A stretch of DNA of 57,597 nucleotides from Burkholderiaceae bacterium (GTDB taxonomy: Bacteria; Pseudomonadota; Gammaproteobacteria; Burkholderiales; Burkholderiaceae_C). Location: assembly GCA_023954035.1 (NCBI GenBank), contig JAMLIT010000022.1, positions 1-57,597 of the forward strand. Direction: 5' to 3'. The notes beneath the pieces were generated by a model that saw only the letters and a list, made by a program, of their open reading frames with translations, did no database searches and was not told the origin of the DNA. Made by a program: the position numbers and the translations under genes. Below, one piece after another: positions 26,301 through 32,696 of this stretch; the first letter of the stretch is position 1; every line of letters starts with the position of its first letter.

Positions 26301-26587
26301 TGAAACTCGATGATGATGACCGCGCTGCCCTCGTAGCTGCGCGAAGTCAGGGCGTTGATGCCCGCCACCGAATTGACCGCTTCTTCAATTTTCTTGGTGA
26401 CTTCGCTCTCGACAATTTCGGGCGAGGCGCCGGGGTATTCAGCCGTCACCACCACCACAGGAAAATCGATATCGGGGAACTGGTCGACCTTGAGCCGTTG
26501 GTAGGAAAAAACCCCCAGTACGACGAAGGCGAGCATCACCATCGTGGCGAACACGGGGTTGCGAAGGCTGACTTTGGTGAACCACAT
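23396..26587 (-). CDS. RND efflux pump inner-membrane subunit (HAE-1/AcrB type)
   Basis: 1063-residue resistance-nodulation-division transporter exporting drugs or other hydrophobic compounds with proton antiport. It has the duplicated layout of 6+6 helices and two large periplasmic loops. Proton-relay residues are visible: the Asp pair of LIDDAIVV in TM4 and the Lys of VTKNAILLVDFA in TM10. The N-terminus MWFTKVSLRNPVFATMVMLAF is typical of the MdtB/MdtC/MexW-like branch. It lies 15 bp after the periplasmic adaptor and upstream of pcm, rhodanese and tolC. Regulation is probably by the TetR gene at the head of the operon. Substrates unknown. Confidence 0.95.
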   Translation of the reverse strand: MWFTKVSLRNPVFATMVMLAFVVLGVFSYQRLKVDQFPDIDFPVVVVTAEYPGASPEIVESEVTKKIEEAVNSVAGINALTSRSYEGSAVIIIEFQLHIDGRKAAEDVREKVAIVRPLLRDEVKEPRVLRFDPASRAVWSLAVLPEAGAERPLSPLALTTWADQILRKRLENVRGVGAVNLVGATRREINIYLQPEALEAFGITPEQVVNAVRSENQDLPLGAIRSLNQERVVQIDARMKRPEDFGRIIVARKGSGAAGQASAGAPVRIEQLARVEDGAEEVESLALYNGQRTLLLSVQKAQGENTIEVVDGLNAAVAALRAELPPGVRLETIGDTARPIRVAVENVRETLIEGAALTVLIVFLFLNSWRSTVITGLTLPISIIGTFLFMYWFGFTINMITLMALSLCVGLLIDDAIVVRENIVRHVQMGKGSFAAAMEGTQEIGLAVLATTLSIVAVFLPIGFMGGIIGKFFHEFGITIVAAVLISMFVSFTLDPMLSSIWEDPSIHAHGKRVEDRSWYGRTIGRVTGWFDNATESLAQGYQKVLAWSLVHKLKTLALALGIFVLSIFMVPLLGTEFVPAADFSETTINFYTPVGSSLEATEAKARQVQAVVRSFPEVRYTLATINTGSANGKIYGSIYVRLTDRKERERDVAVMSALLRERLHQVAGITVTHVGLLDPVGGQKQIEFSLKGQDLQELERLTRQVTAGLKRVPGLVDLDSSLKAEKPVIAVDLRRDAASDLGLSVGSVASSLRTLIAGQTVGNWRAPDDQTYDVNVRLAPEARATPAQIERLPFTLAAADGGTRTVRLGQVAQVRESTGPNQINRRDMTREVAISANVYHRTTGEVSADIRKVLEGITFPPGYGYQFGGSTKNMAEAFGYAISALLLAIVFIYMILASQFKSFLQPLALMTALPLTLIGVVLALLIFGSALSMFSIIGIVMLMGLVTKNAILLVDFAIRSREEHVGEDGTLQPGLPRAEALLLAARVRLRPILMTTLAMIFGMLPLAFAMSEGSEQRAPMGQAVIGGVITSSLLTLVVVPVVYCYMDDLAVWLRRKWRGASA

Positions 26588-26602
26588 GGCGACGGCCTGC
26601 GT

Positions 26603-27781
26603 TCAGCGGGTGGCCGAGGCCGTGGGCACCGGCGCGCTGGCGGCTGCGGCAGGGGCATTGGCCGGGAGCTTGAGCGCCGTGCCCGCAGGCAGGGCGCCCA
26701 CGCGCGCCGTCAGAACCTTGCTGCCTTCGGGAACTCCTTGAATTGCCACCCAGGCCACGCCATCAATGGCCACGCGCTTGCCCGTCTGCACGCTGCGATG
26801 CGCCACCTGCCCACCTTGCGCAATTTGTACGTAGGGCTCGGCCTGGTCGGTGCGCACGGCGTCCAGCGGCACAGCAAGCGCCTGCTCGGTGCCGGCGGCA
26901 ATGCTACCCTGTACAAAGACCCCCTGGCGCAGGCCGGGCGGGGCGCCTGCGTGGTCCACGGCAAGGTACACGGGCACGGCGCGTGTGCCCGCTTGCGCGC
27001 TGGGACTGATGCGCGCCACGCGCGCCTGCAGCTTTTGCTGCGTGCCTTCCAGCTCCAAGGTCGCTGTCTGTCCCACCCGCACCTGGGTGGCCTCTGCGGC
27101 GGGCACCAGGGCTTCCACTTCAAGGCGAGACAGGTCCACCACTTCCAGGATGCGCGCCTCGACCCCGACACGTTCGCCGTTTTGCACCAGGCGCTGCGCC
27201 ACCATGCCGTCGATCGGGCTCCTGAGCACCGTGTCGGCCAGCGACTTGCGTGCCACATCGGCGGCCGCCACCGCAGCCTGGTAGGTTGCTTGGGCCGCGT
27301 TGAGGCTGGCCTGTGAGGTCTCCAGCGCCGTTTTTGAAATGAAACCTTGAGCCACCAGCGCCTGGTTGTTGTCGAACTGTTTCTGGCTGATCGCCACCTG
27401 TGCGCGGGCGGCGTCGGCCTGCTGCTGCGCCTGGCGCACGCGCGCCTCGGTTTCGGTCGTGTCGATGCGCGCCACCACCTGACCGGCCTGCACCCGATCG
27501 CCTTCGCGCAAGCTCAATCCCTGCAGTTCACCGGGGACCCGGGCCTTGATCGTGGCCGACTGCACTGCCCGCACGACCCCGGAAATCGGAATGCCCAGAG
27601 TCAGCGTGCGGGGCTGCAAGGCGATGACCTCACCGGGGGCCACGTCCATGACCACCTGCTCGGCGCGCACAGTGCCCGCAGCAGACTGCTGCGCCTTGCG
27701 AGCAGAAATCGCTCGCAGGGCGCCGACGGCGACCACCGCGACGACGATGGCCACGGCCATCCAGGGAATCCAGCGTTTCAT
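26603..27781 (-). CDS. RND periplasmic adaptor (membrane fusion protein)
   Basis: 392-residue MFP linking the pump to TolC. An N-terminal membrane anchor or uncleaved signal occupies residues about 5-25, without a lipobox. Then come a lipoyl half-motif, a coiled-coil hairpin (ARVRQAQQQADAARAQVAISQKQ), the second lipoyl half (VLRSPIDGMVAQRLVQNGERV) and beta-barrel and membrane-proximal domains. The C-terminal tail is rich in Ala and Pro. ATG at 27781 begins 4 bp after the TetR stop, so it is translationally coupled; a purine-rich ribosome site is not obvious. Confidence 0.93.
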   Translation of the reverse strand: MKRWIPWMAVAIVVAVVAVGALRAISARKAQQSAAGTVRAEQVVMDVAPGEVIALQPRTLTLGIPISGVVRAVQSATIKARVPGELQGLSLREGDRVQAGQVVARIDTTETEARVRQAQQQADAARAQVAISQKQFDNNQALVAQGFISKTALETSQASLNAAQATYQAAVAAADVARKSLADTVLRSPIDGMVAQRLVQNGERVGVEARILEVVDLSRLEVEALVPAAEATQVRVGQTATLELEGTQQKLQARVARISPSAQAGTRAVPVYLAVDHAGAPPGLRQGVFVQGSIAAGTEQALAVPLDAVRTDQAEPYVQIAQGGQVAHRSVQTGKRVAIDGVAWVAIQGVPEGSKVLTARVGALPAGTALKLPANAPAAAASAPVPTASATR

Positions 27782-27785
27782 GATG

Positions 27786-28475
27786 TCAGGGAGAGGGAGA
27801 ACGGTGGGCAGCCGGTGCCGTTCGCGCGCACAGACCGTAGAGCAGGCTGTCGATCTGGTGGTCGATAAAGGCCTGGGGATCAAAATCATCTGCATTGGGC
27901 ACGCAGGCACCCATGGAATGCTTGGTGAGCATCAGGAACATCAGCGGTGCAATCACCGCGTGCACCGCATACACCGGGTCGACCGCGCGAAACTCGCCTG
28001 TGGCCATGCCGCGCGCCAGCACCCGGTGAATCAGTTGCTGCGCTGGCTCGATGACTTCGCGCTGGTAGAACTGAGCGATCTCGGGGAAATTGCCCGCCTC
28101 GCACAGCATCAGCTTGGTGATGCCCGAGGCGCGCGTGCTGCCAATGCGTTCCCACCAGGCCTGGTAGCAGGCGCGCAACATCTCACCCGTGCTGCCGGCG
28201 AACTCGTCCATTTGCGTGGACCATTCCTCGAACCGCCCCACGATGCTCTCGCGCACCACGGCCTTGAACAATTCTTCCTTGCTCGGGAAGTACAAGAACA
28301 GGGTGCCCTTGGAGACACCCGCCCGCGCCGCCACCTCCTCCACCCGCGTGGCGGCGTAGCCCTTTTCCACAAACAGGTCGAGCGCAGCCTCCAGCAGCTC
28401 ACCCGGGCGTGCTTCCTTGCGGCGCTCGCGCTTGGGCACTGGCGGGGAGAGGGAGAAGGGGAGGGGCGCAGGCAC
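27786..28475 (-). CDS. TetR/AcrR-family repressor of the RND efflux operon
   Basis: 229-residue regulator. The DNA-binding helix-turn-helix is at about residues 33-78, with VEEVAARAGVSKGTLFLYFPSKEELF. The C-terminal ligand domain is of the AcrR type and has few close motifs. The only suitable start is GTG at 28475, without a good ribosome site. A 22-bp imperfect palindrome lies 8-29 bp upstream, consistent with autorepression and control of the whole six-gene operon. Inducer presumably a pump substrate; this is inference from family and position. Confidence 0.92.
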   Translation of the reverse strand: MPAPLPFSLSPPVPKRERRKEARPGELLEAALDLFVEKGYAATRVEEVAARAGVSKGTLFLYFPSKEELFKAVVRESIVGRFEEWSTQMDEFAGSTGEMLRACYQAWWERIGSTRASGITKLMLCEAGNFPEIAQFYQREVIEPAQQLIHRVLARGMATGEFRAVDPVYAVHAVIAPLMFLMLTKHSMGACVPNADDFDPQAFIDHQIDSLLYGLCARTAPAAHRSPSP

Positions 28476-28482
28476 GATTTAT

Positions 28483-28504
28483 TTACTGACTCACTGGTTA
28501 GTAA
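28483..28504. promoter_or_regulatory. Imperfect palindrome, candidate TetR operator
   Basis: TTACTGACTCA joined to CTGGTTAGTAA: the outer bases TTACT/AGTAA pair exactly, with AC/GT pairs further in. Size and form suit an AcrR-type operator. It lies immediately before the tetR start and would block the efflux operon promoter. Confidence 0.65.
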
Positions 28505-28648
28505 TGTAGCAAAACTACCCAGGCGGGTCAATCATGCAACTGAGGGTTGCGGCTTGAGGGCAATAGCCCCATTCCCGAAAGATCGGCAGAAGTGTTTACG
28601 ATTCCCCCTGACACGCGCTCTGGCGCTCCCACGAAGAGAAAAGGCCCC

Positions 28649-29293
28649 ATGACCGAAGCACGAGACCAGGGTTTTCCGGAGTTTTACGCAAGGGCGCCCG
28701 TGATCACGCTGCGCGACCCGCTCGCCCAGTTTCTGGGCGCAGCCAAAGACGGGCTCATCCAGTACAGCTACACCGACGTGGTGCGCTTGTCAGGCCATTC
28801 CTGCCCCACCGTCGCCGGCGCCTACCTTATGGCCCTGCACGGTCTGCGCGCACTGTATGGGGACGAGACGCCCGTGCGCGGCGATGTCGAGGTCTTCATG
28901 CATGGTGCGCCTGGCAGTGGCGTGACGGGCGTCATCTCATCGGTGGTGCAACTGGTGACTGGCGCCGCTGGCGAGACGGGATTTCCCGGTGCTGGCAGCC
29001 TGGGCCTGTTCGCACGAAAGAACCTGCTGGCTTTTGGTGCCGACGTCGACGGCGTTCTGGGCATGCGCCGCCGCGACACGGGAAAGGCCGTCACGGTGCA
29101 CCACGACAGCGCCATCGTCCCCTGGCCCGAGGAGATGCGGCCGCTGGTCGCCAAGGCATTTTTAGAGCAGGCGAACAGCACAGAGCTGGAGCGCTTTGGC
29201 CAGCTTTGGCAAGAACGGGTGCGACGCATGCTGGTGGACCATGCCGACGACCCGGCGCTGGTGTGGGTGAGCGACTGGCATCCCGCCCGGTGA
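28649..29293 (+). CDS. FmdE-like domain protein
   Basis: 214-residue protein with the FmdE motif SGHSCPTVAGAYLMALHG near residue 50, in which the His and Cys are likely metal ligands. FmdE was named for its place in formylmethanofuran dehydrogenase operons of methanogens, but bacterial members occur without them and have no settled function. The start follows GAAGAGAAAAGG. There is no signal peptide, membrane segment or extra zinc ribbon. It is followed 31 bp later by msrA, which may be co-transcribed. A role in metal or cofactor handling is possible but unsupported. Confidence 0.85.
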   Translation: MTEARDQGFPEFYARAPVITLRDPLAQFLGAAKDGLIQYSYTDVVRLSGHSCPTVAGAYLMALHGLRALYGDETPVRGDVEVFMHGAPGSGVTGVISSVVQLVTGAAGETGFPGAGSLGLFARKNLLAFGADVDGVLGMRRRDTGKAVTVHHDSAIVPWPEEMRPLVAKAFLEQANSTELERFGQLWQERVRRMLVDHADDPALVWVSDWHPAR

Positions 29294-29324
29294 ACCCACA
29301 ACGCATATCAAGGAGATTGACGCA

Positions 29325-29900
29325 ATGGACCACCCAGACAACCAACCCGGTTCCGCCACCGCCGCAACGTCGACCATCACCCTGGCCGGAGGCTGCTTTT
29401 GGTGCACCGAGGCCGTCTTTGACCGCGTGCGCGGCGTGACCGACGTGCAAAGCGGCTACTGCAACGGTCATGTGGCCAACCCCAGCTACGAGCAGGTTTG
29501 CACGGGCAACACCGGCCACGCCGAGGCGGTCCGCGTTCGGTTCGACGAGTCCGTCATCAGCTTGCGCGAGATTTTGGAAATCTTCTTCGCCACGCACGAT
29601 CCGTCGCAGCTCAATCGCCAGGGCAATGATGTTGGGACGCAGTACCGCAGCGGTATCTATTACGACACCGAGGCCCAGGGCGAACTGGCCCGCCAGATGA
29701 TCAAGGAAATGGCGGAGGAGGGCGTTTATGACGCGCCGATCACCACCGAAGTCGCTCCGCTTTCCAACTGGAGCGCCGCCGAGGCCTACCACGACGACTA
29801 CTACGCGCGAAACCCCAACCAGGGATACTGCGCCGCAGTCGTGGGGCCGAAGGTGGCGAAGTTTCGCAAGACGTTTGTGCGGTTCTTGAAGGATGGGTGA
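29325..29900 (+). CDS. msrA: Peptide-methionine (S)-S-oxide reductase
   Basis: 191-residue repair enzyme that reduces the S-epimer of methionine sulfoxide. The catalytic motif GGCFWCTEAVFDRVRGV near residue 24 is intact, as are GYCNGHVANPSYEQVCTGNTGHAEAV (seen in two adjoining pieces) and the C-terminal GYCAAVVGPKVAKFRKTF. Length matches MsrA and there is no MsrB fusion or signal peptide, so it acts in the cytosol. The start follows the ribosome site AAGGAG. Resolving Cys may be that in GYCAAVV. Confidence 0.97.
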   Translation: MDHPDNQPGSATAATSTITLAGGCFWCTEAVFDRVRGVTDVQSGYCNGHVANPSYEQVCTGNTGHAEAVRVRFDESVISLREILEIFFATHDPSQLNRQGNDVGTQYRSGIYYDTEAQGELARQMIKEMAEEGVYDAPITTEVAPLSNWSAAEAYHDDYYARNPNQGYCAAVVGPKVAKFRKTFVRFLKDG

Positions 29901-29919
29901 GGCGAGATTTTTGGGGGAA

Positions 29920-29967
29920 ATTGGGCTCTATCGCTTATTGGGCGGGCGCTGGGAGCTATCAAAACTG
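29920..29967. repeat. Dispersed palindromic element, copy 6 (short)
   Basis: Reads TTGGGCTCTATCGCTTATTG, then GGCGGGCGCTGGGAGC and TATCAAAACTGAC. It lies just behind msrA, in the 215-bp gap before the toxin gene. The rest of that gap holds no gene I can support. Confidence 0.8.
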
Positions 29968-30081
29968 ACTTATTTGAGCTTTCTTCGGCTTTGGTTGCGC
30001 GGTTCTCGCCACTTCCAAATCGCTTTGCGCCATCACCCGTTCAACATCGTAAGGATCCTCGCTTGTGCATCGGTTCTCGGC

Positions 30082-30109
30082 TTGCAGGTTGTAGCCGCGC
30101 GGCTACAAT
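30082..30109 (+). promoter_or_regulatory. Promoter and palindromic operator of the toxin-antitoxin pair
   Basis: A perfect 20-bp palindrome, TTGTAGCCGCGCGGCTACAA, spans 30089-30108. It is framed by a -35 box TTGCAG (30082-30087) and a -10 box TACAAT (30104-30109) with a 16-bp spacer, so the palindrome covers spacer and -10. Transcription would begin at about 30115-30117, practically on the toxin ATG at 30116. Confidence 0.75.
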
Positions 30110-30115
30110 TCATCC

Positions 30116-30436
30116 ATGTACAGCGTCATCGAAACCGAAGCCTTCGCGCGGTGGCTGGGTGGCCTTAAAGATCGCACCACCCGCATGCGGCTGCAGGTTC
30201 GGCTGCGCAAAGCAGCCCTGGGCAATCTCGGGGACCACAAAGGTGTGGGGGACAACGTCTGGGAGATGCGTGAAACCTTTGGGCCGGGCTGGCGCATGTA
30301 CTACGTGATGCAGGGAACGACCCTCATCCTGATGCTCGGAGGTGGCGAAAAATCCACCCAGGAGCGCGACATTGAACGGGCCAAGGCCTTGGCTCTGGAG
30401 TTCCAGAATGAACAAAATCAAGACCCGGCCCTTTGA
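30116..30436 (+). CDS. HigB/RelE-superfamily toxin (HI1419 type)
   Basis: 106-residue toxin of the addiction-module killer group. Characteristic are FARWLGGLKDRTTRMRLQVR near residues 10-29, DNVWEMRETFGPGWRMYYV near residues 46-64 and LLGGGEKSTQ-like LMLGGGEKSTQ near residue 72. The family acts on mRNA or the ribosome. Toxin-first order and overlap with the HTH antitoxin (29 bp) match the HI1419/HI1420 group. There is no ribosome site upstream, and the predicted transcript starts at the ATG, implying leaderless or weak translation of the toxin. Confidence 0.92.
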   Translation: MYSVIETEAFARWLGGLKDRTTRMRLQVRLRKAALGNLGDHKGVGDNVWEMRETFGPGWRMYYVMQGTTLILMLGGGEKSTQERDIERAKALALEFQNEQNQDPAL

Positions 30437-30701
30437 CATGGCTAACTACCTCGGTGACGAGGAGGATGTGGCCGAGTACCTGCGCCAGGTGCTGGAAGAC
30501 GGCGACCCGGCGCTGCTGGCCGCCGCCCTGGGTGATATTGCCAAGGCGCGCGGCATGAGCCAATTGGCGCGTGACACTGGCCTGTCGCGCGAAAGTCTCT
30601 ACAAGAGCTTGTCTGGGGAACGTGCGCCCAGCTCCGATACTCTGTTCAAGGTGCTGCACGCCATGGGGTTCAAGCTCTCCCTGGCGCCGGTCCGGCAATA
30701 A
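30408..30701 (+). CDS. Antitoxin with helix-turn-helix (HI1420 type)
   Basis: 97-residue antitoxin. The DNA-binding domain MSQLARDTGLSRESLYKSLSGERAPSS (about residues 50-76, here a summary of contiguous motif pieces) is of the XRE/lambda-repressor type, and the N-terminal part RPFDMANYLGDEEDVAEYL is the family toxin-binding signature. It starts inside the toxin gene (29-bp overlap), favouring coupled synthesis. It would autorepress through the palindrome at 30089-30108. A strong hairpin without a T-run follows the stop. Confidence 0.93.
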   Translation: MNKIKTRPFDMANYLGDEEDVAEYLRQVLEDGDPALLAAALGDIAKARGMSQLARDTGLSRESLYKSLSGERAPSSDTLFKVLHAMGFKLSLAPVRQ

Positions 30702-30716
30702 GCTGCAGCTCGCTCC

Positions 30717-30740
30717 TGCGTCAGCCAAGAGGCTGACGCA
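30717..30740. terminator. Perfect hairpin after the toxin-antitoxin pair
   Basis: Arms TGCGTCAGCC (30717-30726) and GGCTGACGCA (30731-30740) with loop AAGA. The stem is strong but lacks a T-tract on either side, so it may be a pause or mRNA-stabilising structure and not a full intrinsic terminator. It sits 15 bp before the patatin start. Confidence 0.55.
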
Positions 30741-30754
30741 CCCCACCCGATTCA

Positions 30755-31810
30755 ATGACAAACCGATTTCCCTGCACCCGCCTGACGCACTTTTCGCGCC
30801 CGCTCACGTCTCTGCTCCTGGCCACCCTGGCCGCCTGCAGCAGCACCCCGACCAGTCCACCAGCCGCCGTCCCGGAGGTCACGGGAACCTCGCCTGCGGT
30901 ACCCCCGATCAAGATTGGCATCGCCCTGGGCGGCGGCGCGGCCAAGGGGTTCGCGCATGTCGGCGTCATCAAGATGCTGGAGGCCAATGGCTTTGCGCCG
31001 GCCGTGGTGGCGGGCACCAGCGCGGGCAGTGTGGTGGGGGCGCTGTACGCCAGTGGCATCAATGCCTTTGAGCTGCAGCAAAAGGCCATCGCCATGGACG
31101 AGGCCAATATCCGCGACCTGCAGTGGTCCTCTGGCGGGCTGGTGCTGGGCCAGAAGCTGGAGGATTACGTGAACGAGCAGGTGCACCGCAAGCCCATGGA
31201 GCAACTGGCCAAGCCTTTTGTGGCCGTGGCCACGCGGCTGGAAGACGGCGAGCGCACGGCGTTCTCGCGCGGCAACACGGGGCAGGCGGTGCGGGCTTCG
31301 AGCACCGTTCCGGGCATATTCCAGCCGGTCAGCATTGGCAAATTCCACTATGTGGACGGCGGCGTGGTCAGCCCGGTGCCGGTGGATGCGGCGCGCCAGC
31401 TGGGGGCCGATGTGGTGATTGCCGTGGACATTTCCAGCAAGGCCAGTGGCAAGGCGCCGGGCGACATGCTGGGCACGCTCAACCAGTCGATTGCCATCAT
31501 GGGCCAGAAGCTGGGGCAGGCCGAGCTGGCGCGGGCCGACGTGATCATCCGCCCCAAGGTGCTCGACCTGGGCCCGGTGGATTTCAGCCAGCGGGCGGCA
31601 GCCATCGTCGAGGGCGAAAAGGCCGCGCTGGCGGCCATGCCGCAGATCCGAGCGCGGGTGGCGCATTGGCAGGGCGAACGCGCACAGGCTGCGCGTCTGG
31701 CAAAGGAAAAAGCTGCGGAGGCTGCGCGCAAGGCCTGCTTGGAGAGCCGCTCCCGTCTGAAGAAGCTCGGCGGACTGGTGGGGTTGGACGACCCGTGTTC
31801 CAATCCGTAA
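30755..31810 (+). CDS. Patatin-like phospholipase, lipoprotein
   Basis: 351-residue serine lipid hydrolase. An N-terminal lipoprotein signal ends in LATLAAC (Cys28), followed by a Ser/Thr/Pro-rich linker to about residue 50. The patatin domain has the oxyanion loop LGGGAAKGFAHVG near residue 59, the nucleophile elbow GTSAGS near residue 89 and the catalytic Asp in DGGVVSPVPVD near residue 205. It resembles RssA-type proteins plus a lipid anchor, so it would act on phospholipids at the membrane facing the periplasm. C-terminal residues are rich in Ala, Arg and Lys. No companion genes indicate a substrate. Confidence 0.93.
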   Translation: MTNRFPCTRLTHFSRPLTSLLLATLAACSSTPTSPPAAVPEVTGTSPAVPPIKIGIALGGGAAKGFAHVGVIKMLEANGFAPAVVAGTSAGSVVGALYASGINAFELQQKAIAMDEANIRDLQWSSGGLVLGQKLEDYVNEQVHRKPMEQLAKPFVAVATRLEDGERTAFSRGNTGQAVRASSTVPGIFQPVSIGKFHYVDGGVVSPVPVDAARQLGADVVIAVDISSKASGKAPGDMLGTLNQSIAIMGQKLGQAELARADVIIRPKVLDLGPVDFSQRAAAIVEGEKAALAAMPQIRARVAHWQGERAQAARLAKEKAAEAARKACLESRSRLKKLGGLVGLDDPCSNP

Positions 31811-31906
31811 CAGGCTGTCGCTGCAGGGATTTCTCGCCGTCAAACCCAGGCCAGCGCAATTTCTCGCCTGGCTTGTCGCTGGGCATGCCACGAACGCGTA
31901 GACCTT

Positions 31907-32578
31907 ATGGACACAAAACACCTTCCCATACTCCGGCACGCCGGCATCGTTTTGCTGGTCGCCGGTTTGCTGGACCTGGCTGCGCTGACGTACAGCTTCG
32001 TCCAGGGGCTGGCTTATGTATCGGGTTTGAACCTCTTTGGTGTCGTGGGCGGGGTCTTTTTGATGCGCGGCAGCTTGCAGGCGGCCCTGGTGGTGCGCTG
32101 GCTCGCGGCGTTTTTGCTGGCGGTGCTGCTGGCCACGGTCTTGGTGTTCCCCTTTTTGCAGCCCTTCAGTCTGACCTTTGCCCAGTTGCGCTTGGGCCTG
32201 GGTCCTGGGCCTTTCGCACTTGCGCTCGGGGCATGCGCATTGGCCTTGCTGGCTTGGCTGGTGTGGCAGCTTGGGCGCGAGCCGGTGCGCGCGGCCCGCG
32301 CGACCCGCACACTGCGGGCCTGGAGCATGGCGCCGCCTGCCTTGATGGGCGTGGCGCTCGCGGTGGGACTGGCCGTGGTCGTCGCGGCGCTGCGCAGCGG
32401 ACAAGCCGCTGCCGATGCGCGCATGCTGGCGGCGCAGCGTGTGGGTTCGGACTACAAGTTGCACGTTCGCTCCATCCGCAAACTTCGGGGCGTGGGCGGC
32501 ACCCTCATCTCGGCCGAGGTCACCGCCTGGACCGACAGCGACATCAAGAACCTGCCGGTGCAGTGGCAGGAGCCGTAA
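31907..32578 (+). CDS. Hypothetical membrane protein, 223 aa
   Basis: No family recognised. Four hydrophobic segments are visible (about residues 12-34, 38-75 as one or two spans, 98-118 and 140-160), followed by a C-terminal soluble portion of about 60 residues containing GSDYKLHVRSIRKLRGVGGT. The upstream region to the patatin gene (96 bp) shows no strong ribosome site; the ATG at 31907 is the first good start. Composition is coding-like throughout and no competing frame is convincing. It ends 50 bp before a copy of the repeat that leads to the AEC transporter. Confidence 0.7.
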   Translation: MDTKHLPILRHAGIVLLVAGLLDLAALTYSFVQGLAYVSGLNLFGVVGGVFLMRGSLQAALVVRWLAAFLLAVLLATVLVFPFLQPFSLTFAQLRLGLGPGPFALALGACALALLAWLVWQLGREPVRAARATRTLRAWSMAPPALMGVALAVGLAVVVAALRSGQAAADARMLAAQRVGSDYKLHVRSIRKLRGVGGTLISAEVTAWTDSDIKNLPVQWQEP

Positions 32579-32627
32579 AGCGAGGCGACGGCGCGCGCGG
32601 TGTCCCGGAACATGCTCTGCGCAAAAA

Positions 32628-32690
32628 TTTCTAATAAAAATCAGCTTCAGCGCTTACTGCATATGCGCTGATAGCTGTCATATATATAGC
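32628..32690. repeat. Dispersed palindromic element, copy 7
   Basis: TTCTAATAAAAATCAGC then TTCAGCGCTTACTGC and ATATGCGCTGATAGCTG, ending in CATATATATAGC. It ends only 6 bp before the predicted TTG start of the AEC transporter and therefore fills its 5' leader. Confidence 0.85.
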
Positions 32691-32696
32691 AACGTC

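Noticed and set aside
29966-30108. Minus-strand coding-like stretch containing EDPYDVERVMAQSDLEVA upstream of the toxin
   Set aside because: It has protein-like composition but a stop codon just upstream, no start with ribosome site, and ends in the repeat. It may be a decayed gene tail, but I cannot support it.
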